Source: Palsa-504 sp963800415
Lineage (GTDB): Bacteria; Actinomycetota; Actinomycetes; Streptosporangiales; Streptosporangiaceae
Direction: 5' to 3'
Length of the DNA: 64,000 bases
Assembly (NCBI GenBank): GCA_963800415.1
Contig: CAWDBS010000036.1
Coordinates: forward strand, 32,087 to 96,086
Positions 24,462 through 33,192 of the stretch are shown here, in pieces. Position 1 is the first letter of the stretch, and every line of letters starts with the position of its first letter. The notes beneath the pieces were generated by a model, which was not told the origin of the DNA, did not search any database, and saw only the letters and a list, made by a program, of their open reading frames with translations. Made by a program: the position numbers and the translations under genes.

Positions 24462-25853
24462 TCAGACCGGCAGGCTCCGGACGGTGCCGGCGGCGATCGC
24501 GCTGACGAGCTGGGTGTGGTCTCGCTCGTTCTGATCGGCGTACTGGTCGGCGAACCGGCCGATCGCAGCGGTGAAGTTGGGGCCCTTGCCGATGTAGCTA
24601 TCGATGGCCACCGGGTCGCCGGTGCGGGCGTGGGCGCGGGCGAGTGTCTCGCCGCACGCGGTAGCGAACTCGACGAGGCGCGGGGCGATCAGTTCGGTGG
24701 TCGGGATGATCTTCATGTCGCGGAACTGCCGCACGTAGTAGTCCTTGCCGTGCAGCGAGCCCCAGCCGACGAAGATGTCGGTGGCGCTCTGGATCAGCCG
24801 TTTGCCGTTGACCACCCGGGCGCCGTGGTTGTCGTGGCGGCTGGGCTGGGTGTGGGCCTCATATACCGACGGCCCGGCCTGCTTGACCTGCAGGAACAAC
24901 GGGTCGGCGCCGGTGCGGCCCTCGAGAAGCACCAGGTAAACCTGCATCCCCACGCTGCCTACCCCCACCACCTGGCGGACCACATCGACCTCGGTGAACC
25001 GGTCGAACAGGCTCCGCCGGTCCTCCTGGAGGGTCAGCCGGTACCCGGCCAGGAGGTGGCCGACCAGGTCGGCTTGTTCGTCGTCGCTGATCGTGACGCG
25101 GATCGGGGGATCCTCGGTTATCCGGGGCCGCCCGTGCGTCATCGTGGTGAGCTTGGCGAACGCTCCACGGCTGGTGCGGCGTCTCCGCTTCTTCTCAATG
25201 TGGATCGAGACCCGGCCGCGGTCGGCCGGCTCGAAGTAGCTGATCAGGCTGTCGATGTACATGCCGTCGTACCAGATGTCGAGCTCGGGCATCATCGTGT
25301 ACCGGCGCATGCGCCTGCGATAGGCCTCCAGGCCGGCCGTTACCGCGGCAGCGGCCCGTGTCGGCTTGATCCGGTTCTCCCGCGCCGCCACGACGACACT
25401 GGCGGCGAAGCGCTTGATGTCCCACTCGAACGGGCCGGGGTGAGTTTCGTCAAAATCGCGCAGGTCGAACGACAAGTTCCGCTCCGGCGTGGCCCACAGG
25501 CCGAAGTTCAGTATGTGGGCGTCACCGCACAGCTGCACCGCCAGCCCGCTGCTGGGCTGGGACGCGAGGTCGCCAGCCATGACCGCTGCGGCACCCCGGT
25601 AGTAATTCCAGGCAGAGGCAGCCATCCGCTGATGCCGGAGGGGAACCAGCCCGGGAACCCGGATCTGGTTCTGGGCCAGAATCGTCTTCAGCGCGTCGTG
25701 CCCGCGCTCCTCCTGTGCCCAGTACCCCAGCGTGTCCCGTCGAGCCCGTTTCCTGGCGGCCTTCCCCGCTGCTCGCCTCTCGTCACTCGTTGCCGACAGA
25801 TCATGCAGCGCAGCAGGCGAGGGCGCTGGTCTCGGCGGGGTGGACTCCGTCAT
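24462..25853 (-). CDS. DUF2252 domain protein
   Basis: 463 residues, nearly all one DUF2252 domain. Typical blocks are R-H-x-R-M-A-A-S-A-W-N-Y-Y-R-G near residue 75, LCGDAHILNFGLWATPER (about 108-125), LSFDLRDFDETHPGPFEWDIKRFAASV, and the later VGVGSVGMQ and FLQVKQAGPSVYE. The D-A-H-x-x-N-F-G and D-F-D-E motifs resemble the catalytic loops of aminoglycoside-phosphotransferase-like kinases, so a phosphotransfer role is possible. Biochemical function is unknown. It converges on trpA. The start is ATG 25853 with GAAGAAGAG upstream. Confidence 0.9.
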   Translation of the reverse strand: MTESTPPRPAPSPAALHDLSATSDERRAAGKAARKRARRDTLGYWAQEERGHDALKTILAQNQIRVPGLVPLRHQRMAASAWNYYRGAAAVMAGDLASQPSSGLAVQLCGDAHILNFGLWATPERNLSFDLRDFDETHPGPFEWDIKRFAASVVVAARENRIKPTRAAAAVTAGLEAYRRRMRRYTMMPELDIWYDGMYIDSLISYFEPADRGRVSIHIEKKRRRRTSRGAFAKLTTMTHGRPRITEDPPIRVTISDDEQADLVGHLLAGYRLTLQEDRRSLFDRFTEVDVVRQVVGVGSVGMQVYLVLLEGRTGADPLFLQVKQAGPSVYEAHTQPSRHDNHGARVVNGKRLIQSATDIFVGWGSLHGKDYYVRQFRDMKIIPTTELIAPRLVEFATACGETLARAHARTGDPVAIDSYIGKGPNFTAAIGRFADQYADQNERDHTQLVSAIAAGTVRSLPV

Positions 25854-26070
25854 GAAGCTCTTCTTCGAAGTGGCCGCGATGGGGAGCCGGCGGATCAGCT
25901 ATCTTCACCGGCCGGCTGCGCACATGCTACCTGGCCCAGACCTGGGACTCCTTTCGCCACGGCGGCTCAGCCGCACACCCAACGCACCTCCCCCGCCCAG
26001 CTCGCCGGAACGGTCACGGCGAATTCGCGCACGGTGGAACCACGTGACGAAGACTGGCTCCTGAGGGGCG

Positions 26071-26539
26071 GTGGTCATGGCAGGCCCGCTGCTCGAGACC
26101 AGGCTCCACGTCCCCAGGTGGCGACGCGGTCTGGTAGCACGTCCGAGACTGAGCGAGCGCCTGAGCCGCGGGGCGGAGCCGGCGCTGACGCTCGTCTCAG
26201 CTCCAGCCGGGTTCGGTAAGACGACGCTGCTGGCGCAGTGGCTGGCAGCCGCTCCGGCCGAGGGACGGTCCGTGGCGGGGCTCTCGCTCGACCAGCGCGA
26301 CAACGATCCCGCGTTGTTCTGGACCTACCTTGTCGGCGCGCTGGCGGGTCGCGATGGCGCGGATACGGGAGGCTGAAGGAGATCTGGGCGGCCCGGGCAT
26401 CGCTCGCGAGCTCGTAGTGTCGCTGAACACCGTGCGGACGCACACCAAGAACATCTACACCAAGCTCGGTGTGAACAACCGCCGGGCAGCGGTCCGCCGG
26501 GCCAGGGAACTCGACCTGTCGCACACCGGCAACCGCTAA
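26071..26539 (+). pseudogene. LuxR/MalT-type (LAL) regulator with its middle deleted
   Basis: The first ~100 residues are the start of a large ATP-binding LuxR regulator: LLETRLHVPRWRRGLVARPRL, Walker A APAGFGKTTLL, then FWTYLVGAL. After about 26345 a different frame carries only the C-terminal helix-turn-helix IARELVVSLNTVRTHTKNIYTKLGV, ending at TAA 26537-26539. Normal members are 850-950 residues; about 750 residues (the rest of the NTPase and the TPR sensor) are missing, and the two ends are out of frame. The remnant cannot act as an ATP-dependent activator. Confidence 0.88.
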
Positions 26540-26693
26540 CCCCAGGTGCTTCATCGTTCGCGGCCCGTAGGGTCCTTCCTCATCGGACCGCTTCACCGGC
26601 AGGATGGCGACGGCTCCGACGATGGCGCTGACCCGGCCACCCGGTATAGCACGGCGTAGCTGCCGCCGCCGATCACCAGGATGGCCGGCGGGT

Positions 26694-27380
26694 TCACTGC
26701 CGTTCGCCGAGTTTCTGCACGACGCTGACGCCGTCGCCGATGGGGATCAGGACCACTTTCACGCGAGGGTCGGCGGCGATCGCGTCGTTGAGGGAGCGAA
26801 TCGCCGTGACGTCCTCGTCGTCCGCGAGATGGCCGACGACGTGGCCGCCCTGGAGCGTGTTGTCCAGGAGCATCAGGCCTCCCGATCGCAGGCGGATCAG
26901 CACCTCTTCGTAGTACCGGGCGTAGCCCGGCTTGTCGGCATCGATGAACGCGAAGTCGAACTGCTCATCGGGCGGCAGCGCGCGGAGGGTTTCCAGACCC
27001 GGTCCCACCCGCAGGTCGATCCGGTCGGCGACCCCGGCTTCCTGCCACGCCGCGCGGGCGATCGACGTCCACTCCTGGCTGAGGTCACAGCACAGCAGGC
27101 GCCCGCCGGGACCCAGGCCCCGCGCCACCGCCAGAGCCGAATAGCCGGTGAACGTGCCGATCTCCACCGCGCGCGTGGCTCCCATGGCCCGGACCAGCAT
27201 CTCCATCAGCACCGCCTGATCGTCGCCGATCTGCATGCCCGCGGCGCGGCCGGTCTTCTCCCGCGTAATGCGCTGCAACTCGAGCTGGTCAGCGTCGGGC
27301 CCGGTGGAATGCGCTGCTGCGTAGTCATCGATCACGGCATCGATGAACTGGCTCCGCCTGCGAGCGGCTGGTGGGGTCAT
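26694..27380 (-). CDS. Class I SAM-dependent O-methyltransferase (family 3)
   Basis: 228 residues of the caffeoyl-CoA/catechol O-methyltransferase type: motif I VEIGTFTGYSALAVARGL (about 73-90) binds SAM, followed by LLCCDLS, the metal-binding Asp in FIDADKPGYARYYE, and LLDNTLQGGHV, where the D-N pair completes the Mg2+ site. Substrate unknown; such enzymes methylate catechol-like hydroxyls. The ATG follows GGAAGGAAGG. It is divergent from the monooxygenase operon promoter at 27478. Confidence 0.92.
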   Translation of the reverse strand: MTPPAARRRSQFIDAVIDDYAAAHSTGPDADQLELQRITREKTGRAAGMQIGDDQAVLMEMLVRAMGATRAVEIGTFTGYSALAVARGLGPGGRLLCCDLSQEWTSIARAAWQEAGVADRIDLRVGPGLETLRALPPDEQFDFAFIDADKPGYARYYEEVLIRLRSGGLMLLDNTLQGGHVVGHLADDEDVTAIRSLNDAIAADPRVKVVLIPIGDGVSVVQKLGERQ

Positions 27381-27477
27381 GTCCGTCCTTCCTTCCAGGC
27401 TGCCACTTGACTGGGTTCACATCGTCTCATCAGCGATCCTGGCACCCGCCCCGCCCGGCGACACGCTTCGGCATGCC

Positions 27478-27506
27478 TTGACGCCTCCACGCCATCTCCA
27501 TAGCGT
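27478..27506 (+). promoter_or_regulatory. Promoter-like -35/-10 pair, now separated from its gene by the IS
   Basis: TTGACG (27478-27483), 17 bases, TAGCGT (27501-27506). Before insertion of the element at 27572 this would have lain about 80-90 bases upstream of the FAD monooxygenase. Both hexamers are close to actinomycete housekeeping consensus. Confidence 0.5.
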
Positions 27507-27571
27507 CTTCACCTGATAGGCAATCGAGTTCTGCTGACTTAACTGAGGGATACGGTCGCAGTTGCATCCGG

Positions 27572-29070
27572 CTCGTGTTTCCGGGTTTCTCGGGGCAGGA
27601 TGGTGTGCTTGATCTTCGGCGAGCGAGGTCAGGCTGGGTGAGGCAGGTACGCCTGGGGTGGCGCGAGCGTCTGGTTTGCGTGTGATTGCCTGAGGGAGGC
27701 AGCATCAGCGGGGTCTACCACCACCGCGATGACACGGAGTGCCCGCTGATGCTGCCGTCTTCGATGCTACCGATGCCCGCGACCTGGAATAATCTGCTGG
27801 GTGAGCTGGGGCCTGCGTTCCGGCGCCGTTCCACGCACAAGCTGTTCGTGGTGCTGGCCTCGGGGATGATCCTGGCGGGGCGGCGCACGGTGGTGGCGAT
27901 GGCGGCGGCGGCCGGGATCGGAGATCAGTTCCGGCGGGCGTGCTGGTTCTTCTCCGGCGCGGTCTGGGACATCGATGACCTGGGCCTGGCGGTGGCCCGG
28001 CTGATCGTGACGTACCTGGTCCCCGCGGGGCAGCCGGTCACGGTAGCCGTCGACGGCACCTTCTTCCGGCGGTGGGGGCGCAAGGTCTCCCAGGCCCGGT
28101 GGGCGTATGACGGATCGGCGCAGGGCGGGAAGAAGATCGCCTACGGCAACACGTGGGTGATCGCGGCCCTGGTCGTTAAGCTGCCGTTCTGCTCCTCGCC
28201 GGCGGCGCTGCCGGTCCTGTTCCGGCTGTGGCGCGGCAAGGGCACCGCCTCCCAGGTGGAGCTGGCCGGGCAGATGGTGAAGATGCTGGCCGGGGCGCTG
28301 GGCGGCCGGGCGGTTCACGGGGTCGGGGACGCCGCCTTCCACGGCGAGCCACTGAAGGTGGCAGGAACGACCTGGACCACCCGGCTGCCGGCCAGCGCGG
28401 TGCTGTACGGGCCGAAGCCGCCCCGCACCGGCAAGCGCGGCCGGCCCCGCGTCAAGGGCGCCCGGCTGGGCAAGCCCGCCCAGGTCGCCGCCGGCGCAGC
28501 CTGGCAGCAGGTGACCGTCACCTGCTACGGCGCCACCGCCACCATGCAGGCATCGGTCATGGACGCGCTGTGGCACGGCAGCTTCGGCACCGCCCCCGGC
28601 CGCCTGGTGCTGGTCAGGGAGCCCGGCTCGGCCAGGCCCTATGACCTGGCGATCTTCACCCTCGACACCAATGCCGGCCCCGAGGCGGTCATCGAGCGGT
28701 ACGCCTGGCGGTGGCCCATCGAGCCATCCAACGCGGCCGGAAAGCAGATCATGGGCGTCGGCGACGCCTGCAACCGGGTCACCGCCGCCGTCGAGCGGAC
28801 CGTCCCCTTCGGGTTCCTCATCCAGACCCTGCTGATCTGCTGGTACGCCCGCTACGCCTACGACCCCGCCGATATCGAAAGGCGCCGCCTGGCCTGCCCG
28901 TGGTACACCACCAAGACCGAGCCCAGCACCGCCGACATGCTCGCCAGGCTCCGCCGCGAGTTCCTCACCGCCCGATTTACCGCCATACGACCAGGCCAGA
29001 CCCCACCCGGACAAATCCCCGGCGACACCTGGACCTGCGACACCCTCGCCGCATAACTCGGAAACACGAG
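27572..29070 (+). mobile_element. Complete insertion sequence, 1499 bp, with inverted repeats and 6-bp target duplication
   Basis: The left end CTCGTGTTTCCGGGTT (27572-27587) and right end AACTCGGAAACACGAG (29055-29070) are 16-bp terminal inverted repeats with one mismatch. ATCCGG stands immediately outside both ends (27566-27571 and 29071-29076), a perfect 6-bp target-site duplication. One DDE transposase gene fills the element. The clean duplication and intact gene indicate a recent and probably still functional insertion. Removing the element with one ATCCGG restores a continuous 5' leader for the FAD monooxygenase. Confidence 0.93.
27749..29056 (+). CDS. DDE transposase of the insertion sequence (IS4/IS701-like)
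   Basis: 435 residues from ATG 27749. The RNase-H-like core shows the first Asp in VTVAVDGTFFRRWG, the second Asp in HGVGDAAFHGEPL and the Glu in RYAWRWPIEPSNAAGKQ, spaced as expected for IS4/IS701-type transposases with an inserted beta region. The basic segment GKRGRPRVKGARLGKPAQV is typical. An upstream in-frame start at 27686 would add 21 residues but lacks the family look. The family name is by resemblance only. Confidence 0.88.
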   Translation: MLPSSMLPMPATWNNLLGELGPAFRRRSTHKLFVVLASGMILAGRRTVVAMAAAAGIGDQFRRACWFFSGAVWDIDDLGLAVARLIVTYLVPAGQPVTVAVDGTFFRRWGRKVSQARWAYDGSAQGGKKIAYGNTWVIAALVVKLPFCSSPAALPVLFRLWRGKGTASQVELAGQMVKMLAGALGGRAVHGVGDAAFHGEPLKVAGTTWTTRLPASAVLYGPKPPRTGKRGRPRVKGARLGKPAQVAAGAAWQQVTVTCYGATATMQASVMDALWHGSFGTAPGRLVLVREPGSARPYDLAIFTLDTNAGPEAVIERYAWRWPIEPSNAAGKQIMGVGDACNRVTAAVERTVPFGFLIQTLLICWYARYAYDPADIERRRLACPWYTTKTEPSTADMLARLRREFLTARFTAIRPGQTPPGQIPGDTWTCDTLAA

Positions 29071-29098
29071 ATCCGGGAGGGTCGTCATCGCCAAGATC

Positions 29099-30508
29099 GT
29101 GATTGTGGGTGCCGGGGTCGTCGGTCTTGGTGCTGGGCTTCTGCTGTGCGGGGATGGCCACGAGGTGACGGTCCTGGAACGAGACGCCCAGGCGGCGCCG
29201 GCGGGGGCTGACGAGATCTGGGGCACCTGGCAGCGTAAAGGGGTCAACCAGTTCCGGCTTCCGCACTTCTTCCTGGCCCGCTATCGCGGCCTCCTGGACT
29301 CCGAACTGCCCGAAGTGAAGAAGGGATTGGCCGCTGCGGGGGCCCTTCGCCGCAACCCGGTCCTTGATGCCCCGGAGGCGATCAGGGGCCCGGCCCGCTC
29401 GGGGGATGGCGCGTTCGAGTGCATCTCCGGCCGGCGGTGCGTGGTGGAGGCAGCCGTCGCGTCGGTGGCCGACCGGACTCCGTATCTGGAGATCAGGAGA
29501 GGGGCTGCCGTCGTGGGGCTGGTCACCGGCCCTTCCGCTCACGACGGCGTACCTCACGTTGCCGGGGTTCGCCTGGCCACGGGTGAGGAGGTAACCGCCG
29601 ACCTGGTGGTGGACATGACCGGCCGGCGCTCGCCGCTGCCCCGGTGGCTCGAGGCGATAGAGGCCCGGCCCCCCCGCGATGAGCTCGATGACTGCGGTTT
29701 CATCTATTACGGCCGGCACTTCCGCTCCGCCGACGGTGGCATTCCCCCGGCGCTGGGCGGGTTGGTCATGCACCTGGGCACCATCACGGCCCTGACGCTG
29801 CCGGCCGACAACGGCACGTGGAGCGTCACCCTGGTAGCCAGCGCCAAGGACAAGGCGCTGCATCGCCTGCATGACGCTGCGATCTGGCAGAAGGCTGTCC
29901 GGTCCTTGCCGCTGGTGGCACACTGGCTGGATGGGCAGCCGATCGACGACCGGGTTACCGCGATGGCCGGGATCGAGGATCGGCACCGCAACCTCATGGT
30001 CGACGGCGCTCCCGTGGCGACCGGGGTGGTGGCGGTGGGCGACGCCTGGGCGTGCTCTAACCCGACAGCGGGCAGGGGCGCCTCGATCGGGATGCTGCAG
30101 GCCGTGCTCTTGCGCGACACGATCGCCGCGGCCAGCCTCGACGATCCCTGGGAGTTCGCCTGCTCCTTCCATCACGCCACAGCCGAGACGATCGAGCCCT
30201 GGTATCGCGACACGCTGGCGGCCGACCGTCACCGTCTGGCGGAGATCGATGCGCTCATCGGCGGTGGCGAGTACCGCCCTCGCGATCCCGGCTGGGAGAT
30301 CGGCCAGGCCCTGGCCAATGCCGCCGTCAAGGACCCCGACTGCCTGCGGGGCTTCGTCAGTGTCGCCATGGTATTGAGCCGGCCAGCCGACGTGGCGGCC
30401 CGGCCGGGCTTGCTCGACAGGGCCGTCGCCTTGGGCGCCGGCTGGCGCGACGAACCGGTTCCGGCCCCGAGCCGGGCCGAGTTGCTTTCCATCGTGGCCG
30501 GCGATTAG
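29099..30508 (+). CDS. FAD-dependent monooxygenase of the halogenase/squalene-epoxidase fold
   Basis: 469 residues from GTG 29099. It starts with the FAD dinucleotide motif VGAGVVGLGAGLLL and E-R-D at the end of beta-2. A middle DMTGRR segment is followed by the second FAD motif GDAWACSNPTAGRGASIGM (about residues 311-329). It lacks the K-x-W-x-W-x-I-P motif of tryptophan halogenases, so oxygenation or epoxidation is more likely. The natural start is odd: GGGAGG sits 6 bases before codon ATC 29087, and starting there gives the familiar (M)AKIVIVGAG. The canonical start may have mutated, or ATC is used. The insertion sequence ends 16 bases before that codon. A paralogue lies at 56724. Confidence 0.85.
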   Translation: MIVGAGVVGLGAGLLLCGDGHEVTVLERDAQAAPAGADEIWGTWQRKGVNQFRLPHFFLARYRGLLDSELPEVKKGLAAAGALRRNPVLDAPEAIRGPARSGDGAFECISGRRCVVEAAVASVADRTPYLEIRRGAAVVGLVTGPSAHDGVPHVAGVRLATGEEVTADLVVDMTGRRSPLPRWLEAIEARPPRDELDDCGFIYYGRHFRSADGGIPPALGGLVMHLGTITALTLPADNGTWSVTLVASAKDKALHRLHDAAIWQKAVRSLPLVAHWLDGQPIDDRVTAMAGIEDRHRNLMVDGAPVATGVVAVGDAWACSNPTAGRGASIGMLQAVLLRDTIAAASLDDPWEFACSFHHATAETIEPWYRDTLAADRHRLAEIDALIGGGEYRPRDPGWEIGQALANAAVKDPDCLRGFVSVAMVLSRPADVAARPGLLDRAVALGAGWRDEPVPAPSRAELLSIVAGD

Positions 30509-30518
30509 GAGCGGATTC

Positions 30519-31328
30519 GTGAGAGCCGAAACAGCCGAGGCAGGCATCGAGTACGACGTGACCGGAGAGGGCCGGCCGGTGATCCTGCTGCACGGGTTCC
30601 CCGACTCAGGACGGCTGTGGCGCAACCAGGTCCCGGCCCTGGCCGGCGCCGGGTTCCAGGTCATCGTCCCTGACCTGCGCGGCTACGGGCGCTCGGACAA
30701 GCCCGGGACCGTTGATTCGTATTCCTTTCCCTCGCTGGTGGGAGACGTCATGGCCGTCCTCGGCGATGCCGGGGCGGAGCGGGCCCATGTCGTGGGCCAC
30801 GACTGGGGAGCGGCGCTGGGATGGGTATTCGCGTCGCTGGTCCCTGACCAGGTCGATCATCTCGCGGTGCTGTCGGTCGGCCACCCCGCGACGTTCCGAA
30901 GGACGCCGGAACAGCGCGAGAAGTCCTGGTACATGCTCTTGTTCCAGTTCGCCGGCGTCGCCGAGCAGTGGCTCAGCGACGACAACTGGGCCAACTTCCG
31001 CTCCTGGGCCCGCCACCCTGACACCGAGGCCGTCATCACCGAACTGGAGGCCACGAAATCTCTGACGCCCGCTCTCAACTGGTACCGGGCCAACGTGCCT
31101 CCCGAGTCCTGGGTAGCGCCTCCCGTGGCGCTGCCGGCGGTGCAGGCGCCGACCATGGGGATATGGAGCAGCGGTGACATGGCCCTCACCGAGACACAGA
31201 TGACCGATTCGGCCGAGAACGTGGCCGGGCCCTGGCGTTATGAACGCATCGACGGCCCCGGCCACTGGATGCAACTGGACGCTCCCGACACGATCAACCA
31301 GCTTCTCCTGGACTTCCTCCCCAGGTAG
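30519..31328 (+). CDS. Alpha/beta hydrolase, epoxide-hydrolase-like
   Basis: 269 residues from GTG 30519, 10 bases after the monooxygenase stop. HGFPDSGRLW carries the oxyanion HGFP motif, and VVGHDWGAALGW has the nucleophilic Asp of epoxide hydrolases/haloalkane dehalogenases (H-D-W-G). A helical cap follows, then the catalytic His in GPGHWMQLDAP. Asp rather than Ser in the elbow argues for opening of an epoxide through a covalent ester. As the neighbour makes a flavin-dependent oxidation, the pair could form and hydrolyse an epoxide. The actual substrate is unknown. Confidence 0.9.
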   Translation: MRAETAEAGIEYDVTGEGRPVILLHGFPDSGRLWRNQVPALAGAGFQVIVPDLRGYGRSDKPGTVDSYSFPSLVGDVMAVLGDAGAERAHVVGHDWGAALGWVFASLVPDQVDHLAVLSVGHPATFRRTPEQREKSWYMLLFQFAGVAEQWLSDDNWANFRSWARHPDTEAVITELEATKSLTPALNWYRANVPPESWVAPPVALPAVQAPTMGIWSSGDMALTETQMTDSAENVAGPWRYERIDGPGHWMQLDAPDTINQLLLDFLPR

Positions 31329-31519
31329 ACGGCTTGGCCGGCTCAGGAGTTCTGTGCCCCGGCGGAAGCGGCGGGCTGGCAGTCCGGCCCGTGCTTATCG
31401 GCTGTCTCGCTTCGCCTGCCGGCGGGCACCGACGGCGCGGGTGCTTGCCGGGCGCTTCTGGGTGGCGGGCGAGCGTAGGGCACGGTCACCGGCGGGCGCT
31501 GCAGGGCGTGGCGGGGCGA

Positions 31520-33016
31520 TCAGGCGAAGGCGGCGGCCAGCGGGGTGAGGCGCAACACGTCCTCGGGGCCGGCCAGGTCGGGGAGGGAGACGAATACTGT
31601 CCGCACGCCGCGCTCGGCCAGCAGCCGGTAGCGGCCGATGTGGTCCTCGGCGGTGCCGGCGTGGTGGCGCTGGGCGAACGCCGCGGCGGTGGTCCTGCCG
31701 CGCAGTTTTTCCACAATCGATCCGGCGTGCTCGCGGTCGCGGCCGATGACGGGGACGTCGAGCACGGTCACCTCGACCTGCGCGGGATCGCGCCCGGCCT
31801 GCAGGCAGTGCTGGCGCAAGATAGCGAGCTTGCGGTCCAGCGTGCCGACGTCGGAGGGAAGATTGCAGCCGTCGCCGAGCCTGGCGGCGATAGCCAGCGT
31901 GCGCTTCTCGCCGCCGCCGCCGACGATGACCGGGATCGGTGACGCCGGTCGCGGATAGCAGGTCGTCTCCGGCAGCCAGACCCGCTCGCTCCGGTATTCC
32001 CTGGTGCCGGGCTGCCAGAGAGCGCGAAGCGTCTCGATGGCCGACTCCAGCTCGTCGAGCCGGGCCTGGGCGGGCGGGAATGGCAGGCCGAACCCAGCGT
32101 GCTCGCGCGCCCACCAGCCGGCCCCGATGCCGCAGAACGATCGCCCGCCGCTCAGCGCGTCCAGGGTGGCCACGGTCTTGGCCAAGACTCCGGCCGCGCG
32201 GAACGTCACGGGCGTCACCAGCGTGCCCAGCCGAAGACCGGGTTCCAGGCCAGCGAGCATCCCGAGCGTCACCCACGGTTCCGGAATCGGCTCCCAGGCA
32301 CGGCCCACCTGGGGGATCTGGATCACGTGATCCATCAGGGCGATTCCCTGCAGTCCGGCCTCGGCGGCGGCGCGGGCCACCGAAGCCAGCCAATGTGCCG
32401 GGCCTGACGGATCCTGATCCCACGGGAATCGCGAGAGCTGCAGCACCAAGCCCATCCGGACCGGCCGCTGCCGCTGCTCGCTGGCCGCGGTCCTCGCGCC
32501 GGGGGTGTGCGAGGGCTCGGGTTGAGCCGTCTTGGCGTTTACTACCAGGTCCCATCCCTCGCCGCCGATCTCCGCGACAGCCGCCCGCATCCGTCGCAGC
32601 TGGCCGTCGAGCACGGGCGCGGGCACCGGCCGGTCCCGTGCGCGATTACGGCGGCGGCACTCCGCCGGATCGGTGCCGACCAGCACGGCGACGGCAGGCA
32701 TGCCGCTGCCCCTGGCAAGCTCCAGGTAGCCGCGGCGCCGCGCCGGGTCCAGGCCCAGCGTGTCCACCACCGCCGTCAGGCTGCGGCGGAGCCGGGCCGC
32801 CACTATCTGGTCAAGCAGAGCGAAGGCGTCGGCCGATGCGTCCAGGTCATGCTCACCGCTCCCCACAAGCGAGCGCAGCCGGTCGGACGAGACCACCTCA
32901 TCCGGGCGGTAACGCTCCGCCGCCCAGACCGACTTCCCCGACCCGGACGGCCCGACAAGCACCACCAGCGCAGGATCGGGAAGCGCCACGGCAGCCCTCA
33001 GTTCTGTCGCCTCCAT
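31520..33016 (-). CDS. Fusion: P-loop kinase domain plus F420-type luciferase-like (LLM) oxidoreductase
   Basis: 498 residues. The N-terminal ~165 residues are a polynucleotide/zeta-toxin-like kinase domain: Walker A VVLVGPSGSGKS (about 19-30), VVSSDRLRSLVG, VVDTLGLDPARR. The C-terminal ~310 residues form a luciferase-like TIM barrel: GLVLQLSRFPW, WVTLGMLAGLE, LGTLVTPVTFR, GIGAGWW-REHAGFGLPFP, PVIVGGGGEKRTL. This is the layout of F420-dependent LLM oxidoreductases. The two are joined by a short Pro/Arg/Ala linker. ATG 33016 is preferred to the longer frame from 33406, which is low-complexity. The kinase substrate and oxidoreductase substrate are unknown. Confidence 0.87.
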   Translation of the reverse strand: MEATELRAAVALPDPALVVLVGPSGSGKSVWAAERYRPDEVVSSDRLRSLVGSGEHDLDASADAFALLDQIVAARLRRSLTAVVDTLGLDPARRRGYLELARGSGMPAVAVLVGTDPAECRRRNRARDRPVPAPVLDGQLRRMRAAVAEIGGEGWDLVVNAKTAQPEPSHTPGARTAASEQRQRPVRMGLVLQLSRFPWDQDPSGPAHWLASVARAAAEAGLQGIALMDHVIQIPQVGRAWEPIPEPWVTLGMLAGLEPGLRLGTLVTPVTFRAAGVLAKTVATLDALSGGRSFCGIGAGWWAREHAGFGLPFPPAQARLDELESAIETLRALWQPGTREYRSERVWLPETTCYPRPASPIPVIVGGGGEKRTLAIAARLGDGCNLPSDVGTLDRKLAILRQHCLQAGRDPAQVEVTVLDVPVIGRDREHAGSIVEKLRGRTTAAAFAQRHHAGTAEDHIGRYRLLAERGVRTVFVSLPDLAGPEDVLRLTPLAAAFA

Positions 33017-33192
33017 ACCACTCAGCTTGGCAGACCCTCGGCAGGCCGGCCGGTGCCCGGCCAGGCGCCGGCTGAATGAACGATGCCGCTCGGCGCGAGG
33101 AAGGCCGTCCCGGTCGACATCAATCCGGTTCGGTGATAGGCCTGTCGCCAGAGGCAGCCGGTGCACCACTGCCTGATGATCAGTCCTGAACC

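Noticed and set aside
24438..26219. 593-codon plus-strand frame after trpA.
   Set aside because: Antisense of the DUF2252 gene; codon pattern and motifs support only the minus-strand gene.
29099..30508. Tryptophan halogenase.
   Set aside because: The fold fits, but the WxWxIP motif required for halogenation is missing.
27767..30664. 965-codon open frame on the minus strand.
   Set aside because: It runs antisense through the transposase and FAD monooxygenase, both with clear motifs. No domain in the minus frame.
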